In this document: positions 28,029 to 35,960 of the stretch, piece after piece | Layout of the letters: each line of letters opens with the position of its first letter | Numbering within the stretch: position 1 is the stretch's first letter | From: Acidocella sp. | GTDB lineage: Bacteria > Pseudomonadota > Alphaproteobacteria > Acetobacterales > Acetobacteraceae | Direction of reading: 5' to 3' | DNA length: 64,000 nucleotides | NCBI RefSeq assembly: GCF_027352905.1 | Contig: NZ_DAIEIF010000029.1 | Span: 141,231-205,230, forward strand | Program-made: the position numbers and the translations under genes | The notes under the pieces: generated by a model | Told to the model about the DNA's origin: nothing | The model's input: the letters and a program-made list of their open reading frames with translations, nothing else | Database searches by the model: none

Positions 28029-28907
28029 TCATGCCACGCGCCAATGGCGCTTCTGTCCGCGCCGGTTGACCTGTAGGCGGAACAACCCGCCCGCCTGTGG
28101 CTCCCTGGCGATTTGCGCGGCGTCCAGCCCGTCCCGGGCGCTGGAAATATAGAGCCAGTCCAGATCCGGCCCGGCAAAGCAGCACATCGTGGGCTGGCTC
28201 ACCGGCAGGCTCACCCGCTCCACTAGCTGGCCCGACGGGTCATAGCCATGCAAGGCCCACCCGCCATGAATGGCGCACCAATAAATACCCGTCTCGTCGA
28301 GCGCGGCGCCGTCCGGAATGCCCTCTCCCTCTACGATCGCGAATATTTGCCGCTCCCCCAGTCGGCCGGATCTGACATCGTAAGCGTAACGGTAAATGGT
28401 TCTCTCCTCGCTGCGGGAGAGAAACATGCCGCGCTCATCGGCGCTCCAGGCCATACCGTTGGTGATAAAGGAAAAATCCGGATAGGCCCGCAGCCCCTCG
28501 CGGCTGGTGTAGCTGTAAAGCGCGCCGGTCCGCGTGGTTTCCACACCGGCGGGCGGGTCGGTCATCGTACCCACCCAGAACCGGCCCTGGCTGTCGCAAC
28601 CGCTTTCATTGAAGCGGATAAGCCTGGTGTCGAAGGGCGGCGGCGCGACCATCTCCAGCGCGCCGCTTGTCAGATCGAGCCAGTGCAGCCCGTTGCGCAG
28701 GGCGAGAAAAGCCCGCCCCTTACCGTCCAGCGCGAAACCGCCGAGATCGGCCGGCAGTTCCCAACGCCGCGTCTCGCCGCTGGCATGGTCGAGCGCGTAC
28801 AAGGCGGGGGCCTTGATGTCGGCCCAATAGAGCCTGCCTTCCTCCGGGACCCAGAGGAGGGATTCGCCGATGATCGCCTTGGCGTTGGTCACCAGTTCCA
28901 GCTTCAA
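28029..28907 (-). CDS. SMP-30/gluconolactonase family hydrolase
   Basis: This 292-residue six-bladed beta-propeller lactonase has the metal-site segments AIIGESLLW (Glu), RFNESGCDSQGRFWVGTM (Asn and following), FITNGMAWSADERGMFLS and IPDGAALDETGIYW (Asp). Such enzymes hydrolyse sugar lactones formed by dehydrogenases. Translation very likely starts at TTG 28907, which overlaps the GMC stop (TTGA) and has GGAGAGG just upstream. Coupling to the GMC oxidoreductase suggests it opens the lactone that enzyme makes. Confidence 0.9.
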   Translation of the reverse strand: MKLELVTNAKAIIGESLLWVPEEGRLYWADIKAPALYALDHASGETRRWELPADLGGFALDGKGRAFLALRNGLHWLDLTSGALEMVAPPPFDTRLIRFNESGCDSQGRFWVGTMTDPPAGVETTRTGALYSYTSREGLRAYPDFSFITNGMAWSADERGMFLSRSEERTIYRYAYDVRSGRLGERQIFAIVEGEGIPDGAALDETGIYWCAIHGGWALHGYDPSGQLVERVSLPVSQPTMCCFAGPDLDWLYISSARDGLDAAQIAREPQAGGLFRLQVNRRGQKRHWRVA

Positions 28908-30535
28908 AGCTCGCCTCTCCCGGCCATCGCCTTGATGCGGTCCGCCGTGCGCAGGGCGATCGCCTGAATGGTGAGGGAGGGATTGACCCCGCCGGTGGTG
29001 GGAAACACCGATCCGTCGCAAACCCAGAGATTGGGAATGTCCCAGCTGCGGCAATCGGCGTCGACGACGCTGTCCTCCGGAGTGAAGCCCATGCGCGCCG
29101 TCCCGGCGAGATGATTCGCATCCTCGCGCTGGGGAAAAATATCCTCCGCGCCGATGGCTTCCAGGCTGCGGGTCATCTCGGAAATGGCATGGCCGATCAG
29201 CTTCCTGTCATTCTCGCCCCAGCTGAAGGTGATGCGCGGAATGCGCAGCCCATATTGGTCTACCTCATCTGCGAGGGTGACCGTGTTGGCGGCGTCCGGC
29301 AGCGTCTCGCCCACCATTTTCAGCCCGACCTGATGGTTATAGTTCAGCATGTCCTGCCGCAGCGCCTCGCCCCATAAACCCCGCGCCCCGGTCTGGATGA
29401 ACCCCCATTCGATCGGCAGGGGCCCCTGCGCCATCCAGCAATACCCGCCAAAAAAATCCTTGCGGTCGTCATAATTCCAATGCTCGGTGATGGTGAAGGA
29501 GGGGGGCCCCTTGTACCAGCGCACCTCGTCGCGCATGCGGCCGAACACCGCCTGGTTGCTCTGCGTCATGAAATATTTGCCGACCAGGCCAGAGCGGTTG
29601 GCCAAACCGTGCGGATGCCGGCTGGTGGCGGAGTTCAGCAGCAGGCGCGGCGTCTCCACCGCATAGCCCGCCACCACCACGTTGCGGGCGCGCTGAAAAT
29701 GCCAGGCGCCTTCCCGGTGAAAATGCACCCCGGTGGCGCGGTCACCCTTCACCTCGATCCGTCCGGCCATCGCCAGGTCACGGATCTCCGCCCCGGCGGC
29801 AAGCGCGCGGGGGATCCAAGTGTTCAGCGTGCTCTGCTTAGCGTTGGTGGAACAGCCGAACCGGCAGAAGCCGCGATACACGCAAGGCGGTGATTTGCCG
29901 CGCGGCGCGGAGACGGTGGCGAGCGGCGTCTCCGTCCATTGATAGCCAAGGGCCTCCGCCCCCAGGGCGAGCAGCCGCCCGGCTGAGTTGATCTCATGCG
30001 CCCGGTAGGGGTAGCGCGGGCGTTTGGGTCCCCAGGGGTAGGTGACCGGACCCGAGATCGCCAAGGCCAGCTCCGCCTCCCGGTAATAGCGCCACATCTC
30101 CCGCCAATCGAGGGGCCAGTCCGCGCCATAGCCCAGGACAGAGCGGCTCCTGAACCACTCCGGACGGAAGCGCAGCGAAACCATGGCGAAATGCACCATG
30201 CTGCCCCCCACCGCCTTGCCGCTATTCTTGCCCCCCATTTGCAGGGGAGTGCCGCCATCCACGATCCGCCGGTCGTTCCAGTAGAGCTTTTCCTGCTCCG
30301 TCTCATCCGAGGCGAAATCGTCGAGCGGGCGGAAATAGGCTCCCGCATCCAGCGCCACCACGGAAAACCCCATCTCGGCCAGCCGTCCGGCCAGGGTGCC
30401 GCCCCCCGCCCCGGTGCCGATGATGAGAAAATCCACCTCGTCATCGAGGCTATATTCGCGCATCGGCACCCAGCCTCCCGGCACGAATACATCCGGGGCG
30501 CGCCCGGCGATGGCGCGCGGTGCCTCAGGCGACAT
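28904..30535 (-). CDS. GMC family oxidoreductase (gluconate 2-dehydrogenase alpha-like)
   Basis: This 543-residue flavoprotein has the FAD-binding IIGTGAGGGTLAGRLAEMG near residue 38, GGKNSGKAVGGSMVHFAM, a Cys-containing YRGFCRFGCSTNAK segment typical of gluconate/2-ketogluconate dehydrogenase large subunits, and the C-terminal catalytic region HLAGTARMG with GGVNPSLTIQ. It should oxidise a sugar or polyol. The start overlaps subunit 3 by 11 nt. No Tat or Sec signal and no cytochrome c subunit gene is present, unlike classical periplasmic three-subunit enzymes. Confidence 0.92.
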   Translation of the reverse strand: MSPEAPRAIAGRAPDVFVPGGWVPMREYSLDDEVDFLIIGTGAGGGTLAGRLAEMGFSVVALDAGAYFRPLDDFASDETEQEKLYWNDRRIVDGGTPLQMGGKNSGKAVGGSMVHFAMVSLRFRPEWFRSRSVLGYGADWPLDWREMWRYYREAELALAISGPVTYPWGPKRPRYPYRAHEINSAGRLLALGAEALGYQWTETPLATVSAPRGKSPPCVYRGFCRFGCSTNAKQSTLNTWIPRALAAGAEIRDLAMAGRIEVKGDRATGVHFHREGAWHFQRARNVVVAGYAVETPRLLLNSATSRHPHGLANRSGLVGKYFMTQSNQAVFGRMRDEVRWYKGPPSFTITEHWNYDDRKDFFGGYCWMAQGPLPIEWGFIQTGARGLWGEALRQDMLNYNHQVGLKMVGETLPDAANTVTLADEVDQYGLRIPRITFSWGENDRKLIGHAISEMTRSLEAIGAEDIFPQREDANHLAGTARMGFTPEDSVVDADCRSWDIPNLWVCDGSVFPTTGGVNPSLTIQAIALRTADRIKAMAGRGEL

Positions 30536-31166
30536 GGCGGTTATGGCGATAGGCTTTGAGATCGCCTTCGCTTTTCGCTTCCGCCGCCTCCCAGGGGTCG
30601 TGGCGGTTGGTGTCCAGGCGGACATAGCCTCGCGGGCTGGCCGGGCCGCCGAAACCGATCTCGCTCCAGGCGGTGGGGTGGCCGTAATAGGCCTCGACGA
30701 TATCGGGCAGCAGCCGCTTGGCAAAGAACAGCCCCGGCGGCACGCGTTGCCATGGCGCGCCGGCTGGCTCGCCCTTTTGCATCGCGGTGAGCAGCGCATC
30801 CGCCGTCCGGTCATCCAACGCCGCGAAACCCTGGCCATGGCGCATAACCGCCTCCGCCTCCAGCGCCGCCAAAGCCAATTTCCAGGCGTCGCCGTCCCAT
30901 GGCATCGGCTCGATGCGCGTGCCCGCCGCGCCCATGCGCAGCATCTTCGCGTCGATCAGCGCGGCGATGGGCACGGGCGGCCGTCCCGGCGGCTGCGGTA
31001 TGATGCGCTGGCTGACGCGATCCAGGACCGCCCATTCCGCCATGCTGAAAAATCGCGGCTCACGGGGCACGGCCAAGCGCAGATCAACCGCCTGGCGCGT
31101 GGCCTCATTCCAAGAGGGGCCGGTGCGCTTCGTCAGAACGTCATAACCAGGGAAACGTCGGTTCAT
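30525..31166 (-). CDS. Gluconate 2-dehydrogenase subunit 3 family protein
   Basis: This 213-residue protein matches the small-subunit family of GMC-type dehydrogenases: FFSMAEWAVLDRVSQRIIPQ and LLPDIVEAYYGHPTAWSEIGFGGPASPRGY are hallmarks. In known complexes it is required for export and stability of the flavin subunit and carries a Tat signal. Here the N-terminus (MNRRFPGYDVLTKRTGPSWN) has no Tat or hydrophobic segment. It starts 3 nt after the TPP enzyme stop and overlaps the GMC gene. Confidence 0.9.
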   Translation of the reverse strand: MNRRFPGYDVLTKRTGPSWNEATRQAVDLRLAVPREPRFFSMAEWAVLDRVSQRIIPQPPGRPPVPIAALIDAKMLRMGAAGTRIEPMPWDGDAWKLALAALEAEAVMRHGQGFAALDDRTADALLTAMQKGEPAGAPWQRVPPGLFFAKRLLPDIVEAYYGHPTAWSEIGFGGPASPRGYVRLDTNRHDPWEAAEAKSEGDLKAYRHNRHVA

Positions 31167-31169
31167 GCC

Positions 31170-32954
31170 TTATTTGCTCCCGGGCAGGATGGAAGCCAGA
31201 ACTTCCCGGGCGGTGTTCCTGATCACCGAGCCCCTCTCCGGCTCGCGGATGAGCGAATGCAGGAAGTTGCGGGCATCCTTGGCCGAAATATGCGGCGGCA
31301 AGGGCGGCACGTTCGGGTCGGTCCGCACTTCCAGAATGACGGGGCGGTCGGCGCTCAACGCTTCATCCCAGGCCCGGCCCAGCTGGTCGGGATGATCCAC
31401 GTAGATCCCCTTCAGCCCTAGTAATTCGGCATATTTGGCATAGGGAAAATCCGGGATGGATTGGGTGGAAAGCGTCTTCGCCTCGCCGAGCTGCACCCGC
31501 TCCTCCCAGGTGACCTGATTCAGATCCTGGTTGTTGAGCACGAGCACGATGAAGCCCGGCGTTTTCCATTTGCGCCAGTATTTCTTCACCGTGATCATCT
31601 CGTTGATGCCGTTCATCTGCATCGCGCCGTCGCCCATGAAGGCGATGACCATACGCTCCGGAAAGGCGAATTTCGCGCCGATGGCGTAGGGCACGCCCGC
31701 CCCCAGCGAGGCCAGGCTGCCGGAGAGGGAGCCCTTCATGCCCCGCCTCATTTTAATGTCGCGGCCATACCAATTGGCGACGGAGCCGGAATCGCCGGTC
31801 ATGATCGTGTTTTCCGGCAGGCGGGGAGAAAGCTCCCAGAACACCCGCTGGGGATTGACCGGGCTGGCCGGCTGCATGGCGCGGTCCTCCAGCGTCTTCC
31901 ACCAGGCCGCCACGTTCTTTTCGATCTCGTTGCGCCAGCCGAGGTCTTTCTTCTGTTCGAGCATCGGCAAGAGCGCGCGCAAACTGGCGGCGCTGTCGCC
32001 GATCAGGTTGACCTCCATGGGATAGCGCAGGCTGAGATTGGCGCCGTCTATGTCGATCTGCACCCCCCGTGCCGAACCCGGCTTGGGAAGAAATTCCGAA
32101 TAGGGGAAGGCGGAACCGATCATCAAGAAGGTGTCGCAACCCTTCATCATGTCCCAGCTCGGCTTGGTGCCGAGCAGGCCGACACCGCCGGTGACGAAGG
32201 ACAGCTCATCGGGCACCGCCGCCTTGCCAAGCAGCGCCTTGGCCACCCCCGCGCCGAGACGGTTGGCGACGGCGATGACCTCATCCGTGGCATGCAGCGC
32301 GCCCGCGCCCACCAAGATCGCGACCTTCTTGCCCGCGTTGAGGATGGCGGCGGCCTCGCGCAGCCCGTCCGCATCCGGGACGAGGGCGGGTTTGGCGAAG
32401 CCGATGCCGGTATGGGTGGCGCCATGGGCCACCGGCGGGTCGGAATAAGGCAGTTCCTGAAGATCATTGGGCAGGATGACGCAGGTGACCGTGCGTTTCT
32501 CATGAGCGATGCGCACCGCCCGGTCGATGAGATGGCGCACCTGGGCCGGCACGCTCGCCGTCATCACGAATTCGGACGCGACATCCTTGAACAGATTTTG
32601 CAGGTCGACTTCCTGCTGGTAATGCGCGCCCAAAGCGGTGCGGGCCTGTTGGCCGACAATGGCGACCACAGGCGTATGGTCCATCTTGGCGTCATACAAC
32701 CCGTTGAGCAGATGGATGGCGCCGGGGCCGGAGGTGGCGTAGCACAACCCCACCTCGCCGGTGAATTTGGCATGGGCCGAGGCCATGAAGGCCGCCATCT
32801 CCTCGTGCCGGACCTGGACGTATTCTATTTTGTCCTGGGCTTTTTCCAAGGCGATATCCAGCCCGCCGACGCCATCGCCAGGATAGCCATACACCCGTTT
32901 CAGCCCCCATTCAGCAAGGCGTTTCCACACGAATTCCGAAACATTCAGAGCCAT
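31170..32954 (-). CDS. Thiamine-pyrophosphate enzyme, pyruvate oxidase-like
   Basis: This 594-residue three-domain TPP enzyme has the activating Glu in VRHEEMAAFMAS (about residue 52), a central FAD/ADP-fold domain, and the C-terminal TPP motif GDGAMQMNGINE ending LVLNN. It resembles pyruvate:quinone oxidoreductase (PoxB) and acetolactate synthase relatives; the C-terminal membrane-binding helix of PoxB is not evident. ATG 32954 has GGAG 8 nt upstream. It is in the redox operon, 15 nt after the duplicated membrane protein. The substrate is uncertain. Confidence 0.85.
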   Translation of the reverse strand: MALNVSEFVWKRLAEWGLKRVYGYPGDGVGGLDIALEKAQDKIEYVQVRHEEMAAFMASAHAKFTGEVGLCYATSGPGAIHLLNGLYDAKMDHTPVVAIVGQQARTALGAHYQQEVDLQNLFKDVASEFVMTASVPAQVRHLIDRAVRIAHEKRTVTCVILPNDLQELPYSDPPVAHGATHTGIGFAKPALVPDADGLREAAAILNAGKKVAILVGAGALHATDEVIAVANRLGAGVAKALLGKAAVPDELSFVTGGVGLLGTKPSWDMMKGCDTFLMIGSAFPYSEFLPKPGSARGVQIDIDGANLSLRYPMEVNLIGDSAASLRALLPMLEQKKDLGWRNEIEKNVAAWWKTLEDRAMQPASPVNPQRVFWELSPRLPENTIMTGDSGSVANWYGRDIKMRRGMKGSLSGSLASLGAGVPYAIGAKFAFPERMVIAFMGDGAMQMNGINEMITVKKYWRKWKTPGFIVLVLNNQDLNQVTWEERVQLGEAKTLSTQSIPDFPYAKYAELLGLKGIYVDHPDQLGRAWDEALSADRPVILEVRTDPNVPPLPPHISAKDARNFLHSLIREPERGSVIRNTAREVLASILPGSK

Positions 32955-32969
32955 CACGAAACTCCTTTC

Positions 32970-33824
32970 TCAATCCTCGGGGTGAGCGCGCAGCAGGGCG
33001 AGCGCGGCGAGTCCGGCCATGGCCAGGCCGGTAAAGCTCGGCGGGGCGGGAATGGGGGGGCCATCCACCATGTTCTGGCGCCAGTTGTGCCAGCCGCCCA
33101 TGGCGCGGGAGACGCCGTAAATATGAAAGCCGGAACCGGCGATGCCGAGCAGGGCGGTGAGGCGCAGCCAGAACCGCGTGAACCGGCGCTCTTTGCGGGA
33201 ATTGCCAAACGTCGCCTTGCCCATCAGGGCGCCCGCCACGGGTGGCAGCGTGACCGGCAGGAACATGGCGGGATTTTGGAAGGCACCCCGGAAATGGAGC
33301 AAGCCCGCCTCACCGGAGGTGGCGAACAGCCCGACAGAGGTGACAAGGGAGGTGACCCGCCCAGCATTGAGGCCAAAGATGCGGGGGGTTTCGCCAGGCG
33401 GGGTGTCGCGCACGCGCTCCGCCAGCAGCCCGAACAAACCGGAAAGAAGAATGGCGGCAGGCGCGCCGATGGGGCCGGAGTAAAACAAATTCTGCCAGGA
33501 AAGCCCGCCTGGTTTCTTGAGCGTGTTGTAGAGATGAAACCCGATGCCGGCGATGCCGGTGGCGGCGGTCAGGCCGAACAGCCGGTCCCGCTGGCGGTGG
33601 CGCCGCTGGCGGTCGTCATTATGCCCGTGCAGGCTGGTGCTCAGCGCCGCGATGGAGGTGAGGATCGGCGTCACCATGGCCGGATTGTAGAAACCGCCGC
33701 GGTAATGCTCCATCGCGCTATCCGCCAATACCGAGGCCGCGAGCATGGCGGAACCCCGGTTCAGTCGTTTCGCGGCTTGGACGGCGGGCTGGGTTTCAGG
33801 CGCAGCGCGCGAAATTCGCGGCAT
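32970..33824 (-). CDS. Internally duplicated membrane protein of the redox operon
   Basis: This 284-residue protein is two copies of one unit in exact register, 137 residues apart. MEHYRGGFYNPAM (38-50) matches LLHFRGAFQNPAM (175-187), and TAATGIAGIGFHLY (86-99) matches TALLGIAGSGFHIY (223-236). Each half has about three hydrophobic segments and two conserved His (40 and 97; 177 and 234). I do not recognise a named family. Its position ahead of the TPP enzyme and GMC dehydrogenase suggests a membrane anchor or electron acceptor, as inference only. GGAG precedes ATG 33824. Confidence 0.8.
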   Translation of the reverse strand: MPRISRAAPETQPAVQAAKRLNRGSAMLAASVLADSAMEHYRGGFYNPAMVTPILTSIAALSTSLHGHNDDRQRRHRQRDRLFGLTAATGIAGIGFHLYNTLKKPGGLSWQNLFYSGPIGAPAAILLSGLFGLLAERVRDTPPGETPRIFGLNAGRVTSLVTSVGLFATSGEAGLLHFRGAFQNPAMFLPVTLPPVAGALMGKATFGNSRKERRFTRFWLRLTALLGIAGSGFHIYGVSRAMGGWHNWRQNMVDGPPIPAPPSFTGLAMAGLAALALLRAHPED

Positions 33825-33926
33825 AATGATCTCCGGGCCGTAATAGGAAGGGAAACTCCCGCTAGGGATGAAATATGGAAGGAAGGGAAACGCGAAACAT
33901 GCCCGCAAGGTTAAGTTTGGCTCATC

Positions 33927-34142
33927 TCACCCGGCCGCGCAGGGTGAGAATCCCGCCGCCTCGATGGCTTCCGCCGCCCGCCCGGCATCGATCTCGGCTC
34001 CGATCATCACGCGTCCGGTTTTTAAATCCGCCACAATATGCGCATGCGGATCGATTTTCCGCACCGCCTCGGTGATGGCGCGAACCGAATCGTCATCGCG
34101 CATATCGGGAACTTTGAATTGCAAAGGTGTGGATTCGGCCAT
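33927..34142 (-). CDS. HMA-like domain protein lacking the metal-binding cysteines
   Basis: This 71-residue protein has the beta-alpha-beta-beta-alpha-beta pattern of heavy-metal-associated domains (FKVPDM at the start, then helix AITEAVRKI, strand HIVADLKTGRVMIGAE, helix AAEAIEAAGFSP). The CxxC metal site that normally follows the Met in this loop is replaced by RDDDSV, so classical Cu(I) binding is unlikely. GGAG lies 8 nt before ATG 34142. It is first in the redox-operon direction, 102 nt ahead of the membrane protein. Confidence 0.75.
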   Translation of the reverse strand: MAESTPLQFKVPDMRDDDSVRAITEAVRKIDPHAHIVADLKTGRVMIGAEIDAGRAAEAIEAAGFSPCAAG

Positions 34143-34307
34143 GGACTGATCTCCTTCCGCTGAAGAGATCATGCCGATGAGGGGGGCTTCAACAAAACCT
34201 ACGGGAATTTAACCAGAAGTTTTCGTCCGGCTCATCCGTCGTCCAGTTTTGGCGGTTGGCGCTTCTCGTGCCAGCGCCCATCTCTGTCAAACGCCTAAGC
34301 GTTCGGG

Positions 34308-34766
34308 ATGAGATCCATGCCAGCCAGATTATTGCACGAAGTCAATGGCCAACGGACCTACTCCGTGGTTCTGAGGACAGGAGAGGAGGTCATGCGGTCT
34401 CTCGCCGATTTTGCCAAGCGCGAGGCGATCTCGGCCGCGCAGATTTCCGCCATCGGCGCCTTCAGCGAGGCGGTCATCGGCTATTTCGATTGGACCGCCA
34501 AGGGTTACATTAAAATACCCGTGCCGGAGCAGGTGGAGGTCGCCTCGCTGCTCGGCGATATCGCCCTCGGCGAAAACGGCGAGCCGGCTCTGCATATTCA
34601 TTGCGTGTTGAGCCGCCGCGATGGCAGCGCCCGCGCCGGCCATCTTCTCCAAGGTCTGGTGCGGCCGACGCTGGAGGTCATTCTCACCGAGAGCCCCGCG
34701 CATCTACGCAAGCGCCACGACCCGGAAAGCGGGCTGGCGCTCATCGATCTCGCGGCTCGGCCATGA
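34308..34766 (+). CDS. PPC/DUF296 domain protein
   Basis: This 152-residue protein is a PPC (DUF296) domain: YSVVLRTGEEVMRSLADFAK, ISAAQISAIGAFSEAVIGYFD, a central LGDIAL, LHIHCVLSRRDGSARAGHLLQG and the C-terminal LEVILTES. In plants the domain accompanies AT-hooks; in bacteria it stands alone, forms trimers and has no clear role. Start may be ATG 34308 or 34317. Its stop overlaps the next gene by 4 nt, linking it to the FMN dehydrogenase. Confidence 0.88.
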   Translation: MRSMPARLLHEVNGQRTYSVVLRTGEEVMRSLADFAKREAISAAQISAIGAFSEAVIGYFDWTAKGYIKIPVPEQVEVASLLGDIALGENGEPALHIHCVLSRRDGSARAGHLLQGLVRPTLEVILTESPAHLRKRHDPESGLALIDLAARP

Positions 34767-35917
34767 GTAAGGAGCTTACCCGCATTCTCGATCTCGACCA
34801 GTTTCAGATGGTGATGAAGGCGCGTCTGCCCCGCGCGGTTTACACCTATGCCGCCGCAGGCTCGGAGAGCGAGGCCAGCCTGCGCGCCAACCGCGCCGCG
34901 CTGGACCGCTGGCGGCTCGTCACGCGCGTGCTGGCGGGGGTGGAGAAACGGGATCAGCACATCACGCTTTTCAACCAGCGCTATGCCTCGCCTTTCGGCA
35001 TCGCGCCGATGGGCGGGGCGGCGCTGATCGCCTATCAAGGCACGGTTGAAATGGCGCGCGCCGCCCGCGCCGCGGCCATCCCCTTCATCCTCAGCGCCAA
35101 TACCATCATCCCGCTTGAGGAAGTGGTGAAGGCCAACCCGGATATGTGGTTTGCCGCCTATCAGTCCCCGGAGGAGGAGGCCATACACGGCATGGTGCGG
35201 CGGTTAAGGGCCGCGCGCGTATCGGTGCTGGTGGTCACGGCGGATGTGCCCATCGGCTCCAACCGGGAGGAGGATGTTCGCCACGGTTTCGCCTTGCCCA
35301 TCCGTCCTAATCTACGGCTTGGCCTGGATGTGGCGACCCATCCCGGCTGGGTCGCCCGCACGTTTCTGCCCACATTGCTCAGGCGCGGGCAACCCCACCT
35401 CGTCAATCTGGAGCCCTGGGGAGGGCCCGGCCTGTTTTCGCGTAAGGTGAAAACCGTCGCCTCGCATGAGGGGCTGAACTGGAGTCACATCCGCCTCTTG
35501 CGCCGGCTTTGGGAGGGTATGCTGGTGATCAAGGGTATTCTCTCCCCGGCGGATGTCGCCCTGGCGAAGGAGGCCGGGGCGGATGGCGTCATTCTCTCCA
35601 ACCATGGCGGGCGGCAACTGGATTATGCGGTCGCGCCGATGGATATTCTCGAGGAGGCGCTGGACCAGGCGGGGCCGATGCCGGTGATGCTGGATGGGGG
35701 CTTTCGCCGGGGCACGGATATCGTCAAAGCCTTGGCCCTGGGGGCCGCGGCGGTCTTCATCGGCCGGCCCTTCCTGTTTGCCGCCGCTTATGCCGGGGAG
35801 CGGGGGGTGAGCCACGCCATCCATTTGCTGCGCCGTGAACTCGATAAGGACATGGCTCTCTTGGGCACGCGCCGTCTGGAGGAACTCGCCCCCGCTTTTC
35901 TACGCAAAGTCGCGTGA
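34763..35917 (+). CDS. FMN-dependent alpha-hydroxyacid dehydrogenase
   Basis: This 384-residue TIM-barrel flavoenzyme oxidises an L-2-hydroxy acid such as lactate, mandelate or glycolate. Key segments are YTYAAAGSESEASLRAN, the FMN-binding APMGGAAL, VTADVPIGSNRE, the active-site SNHGGRQLD with its catalytic His, and LDGGFRRGTDIVKALALGA. Which acid is used cannot be told. ATGA overlap with the PPC gene shows coupling. It ends about 45 nt from a convergent CoA-transferase gene. Confidence 0.93.
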   Translation: MSKELTRILDLDQFQMVMKARLPRAVYTYAAAGSESEASLRANRAALDRWRLVTRVLAGVEKRDQHITLFNQRYASPFGIAPMGGAALIAYQGTVEMARAARAAAIPFILSANTIIPLEEVVKANPDMWFAAYQSPEEEAIHGMVRRLRAARVSVLVVTADVPIGSNREEDVRHGFALPIRPNLRLGLDVATHPGWVARTFLPTLLRRGQPHLVNLEPWGGPGLFSRKVKTVASHEGLNWSHIRLLRRLWEGMLVIKGILSPADVALAKEAGADGVILSNHGGRQLDYAVAPMDILEEALDQAGPMPVMLDGGFRRGTDIVKALALGAAAVFIGRPFLFAAAYAGERGVSHAIHLLRRELDKDMALLGTRRLEELAPAFLRKVA

Positions 35918-35960
35918 GGCCGCCTGCCCGCAGAGAGGTTTGATCCTTGACCATCATGAC

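Noticed and set aside
31461..33914. 817-codon plus-strand open frame opposite the redox operon
   Set aside because: It spans two well-supported minus-strand genes with clear motifs, and its own translation is low-complexity and domain-free.
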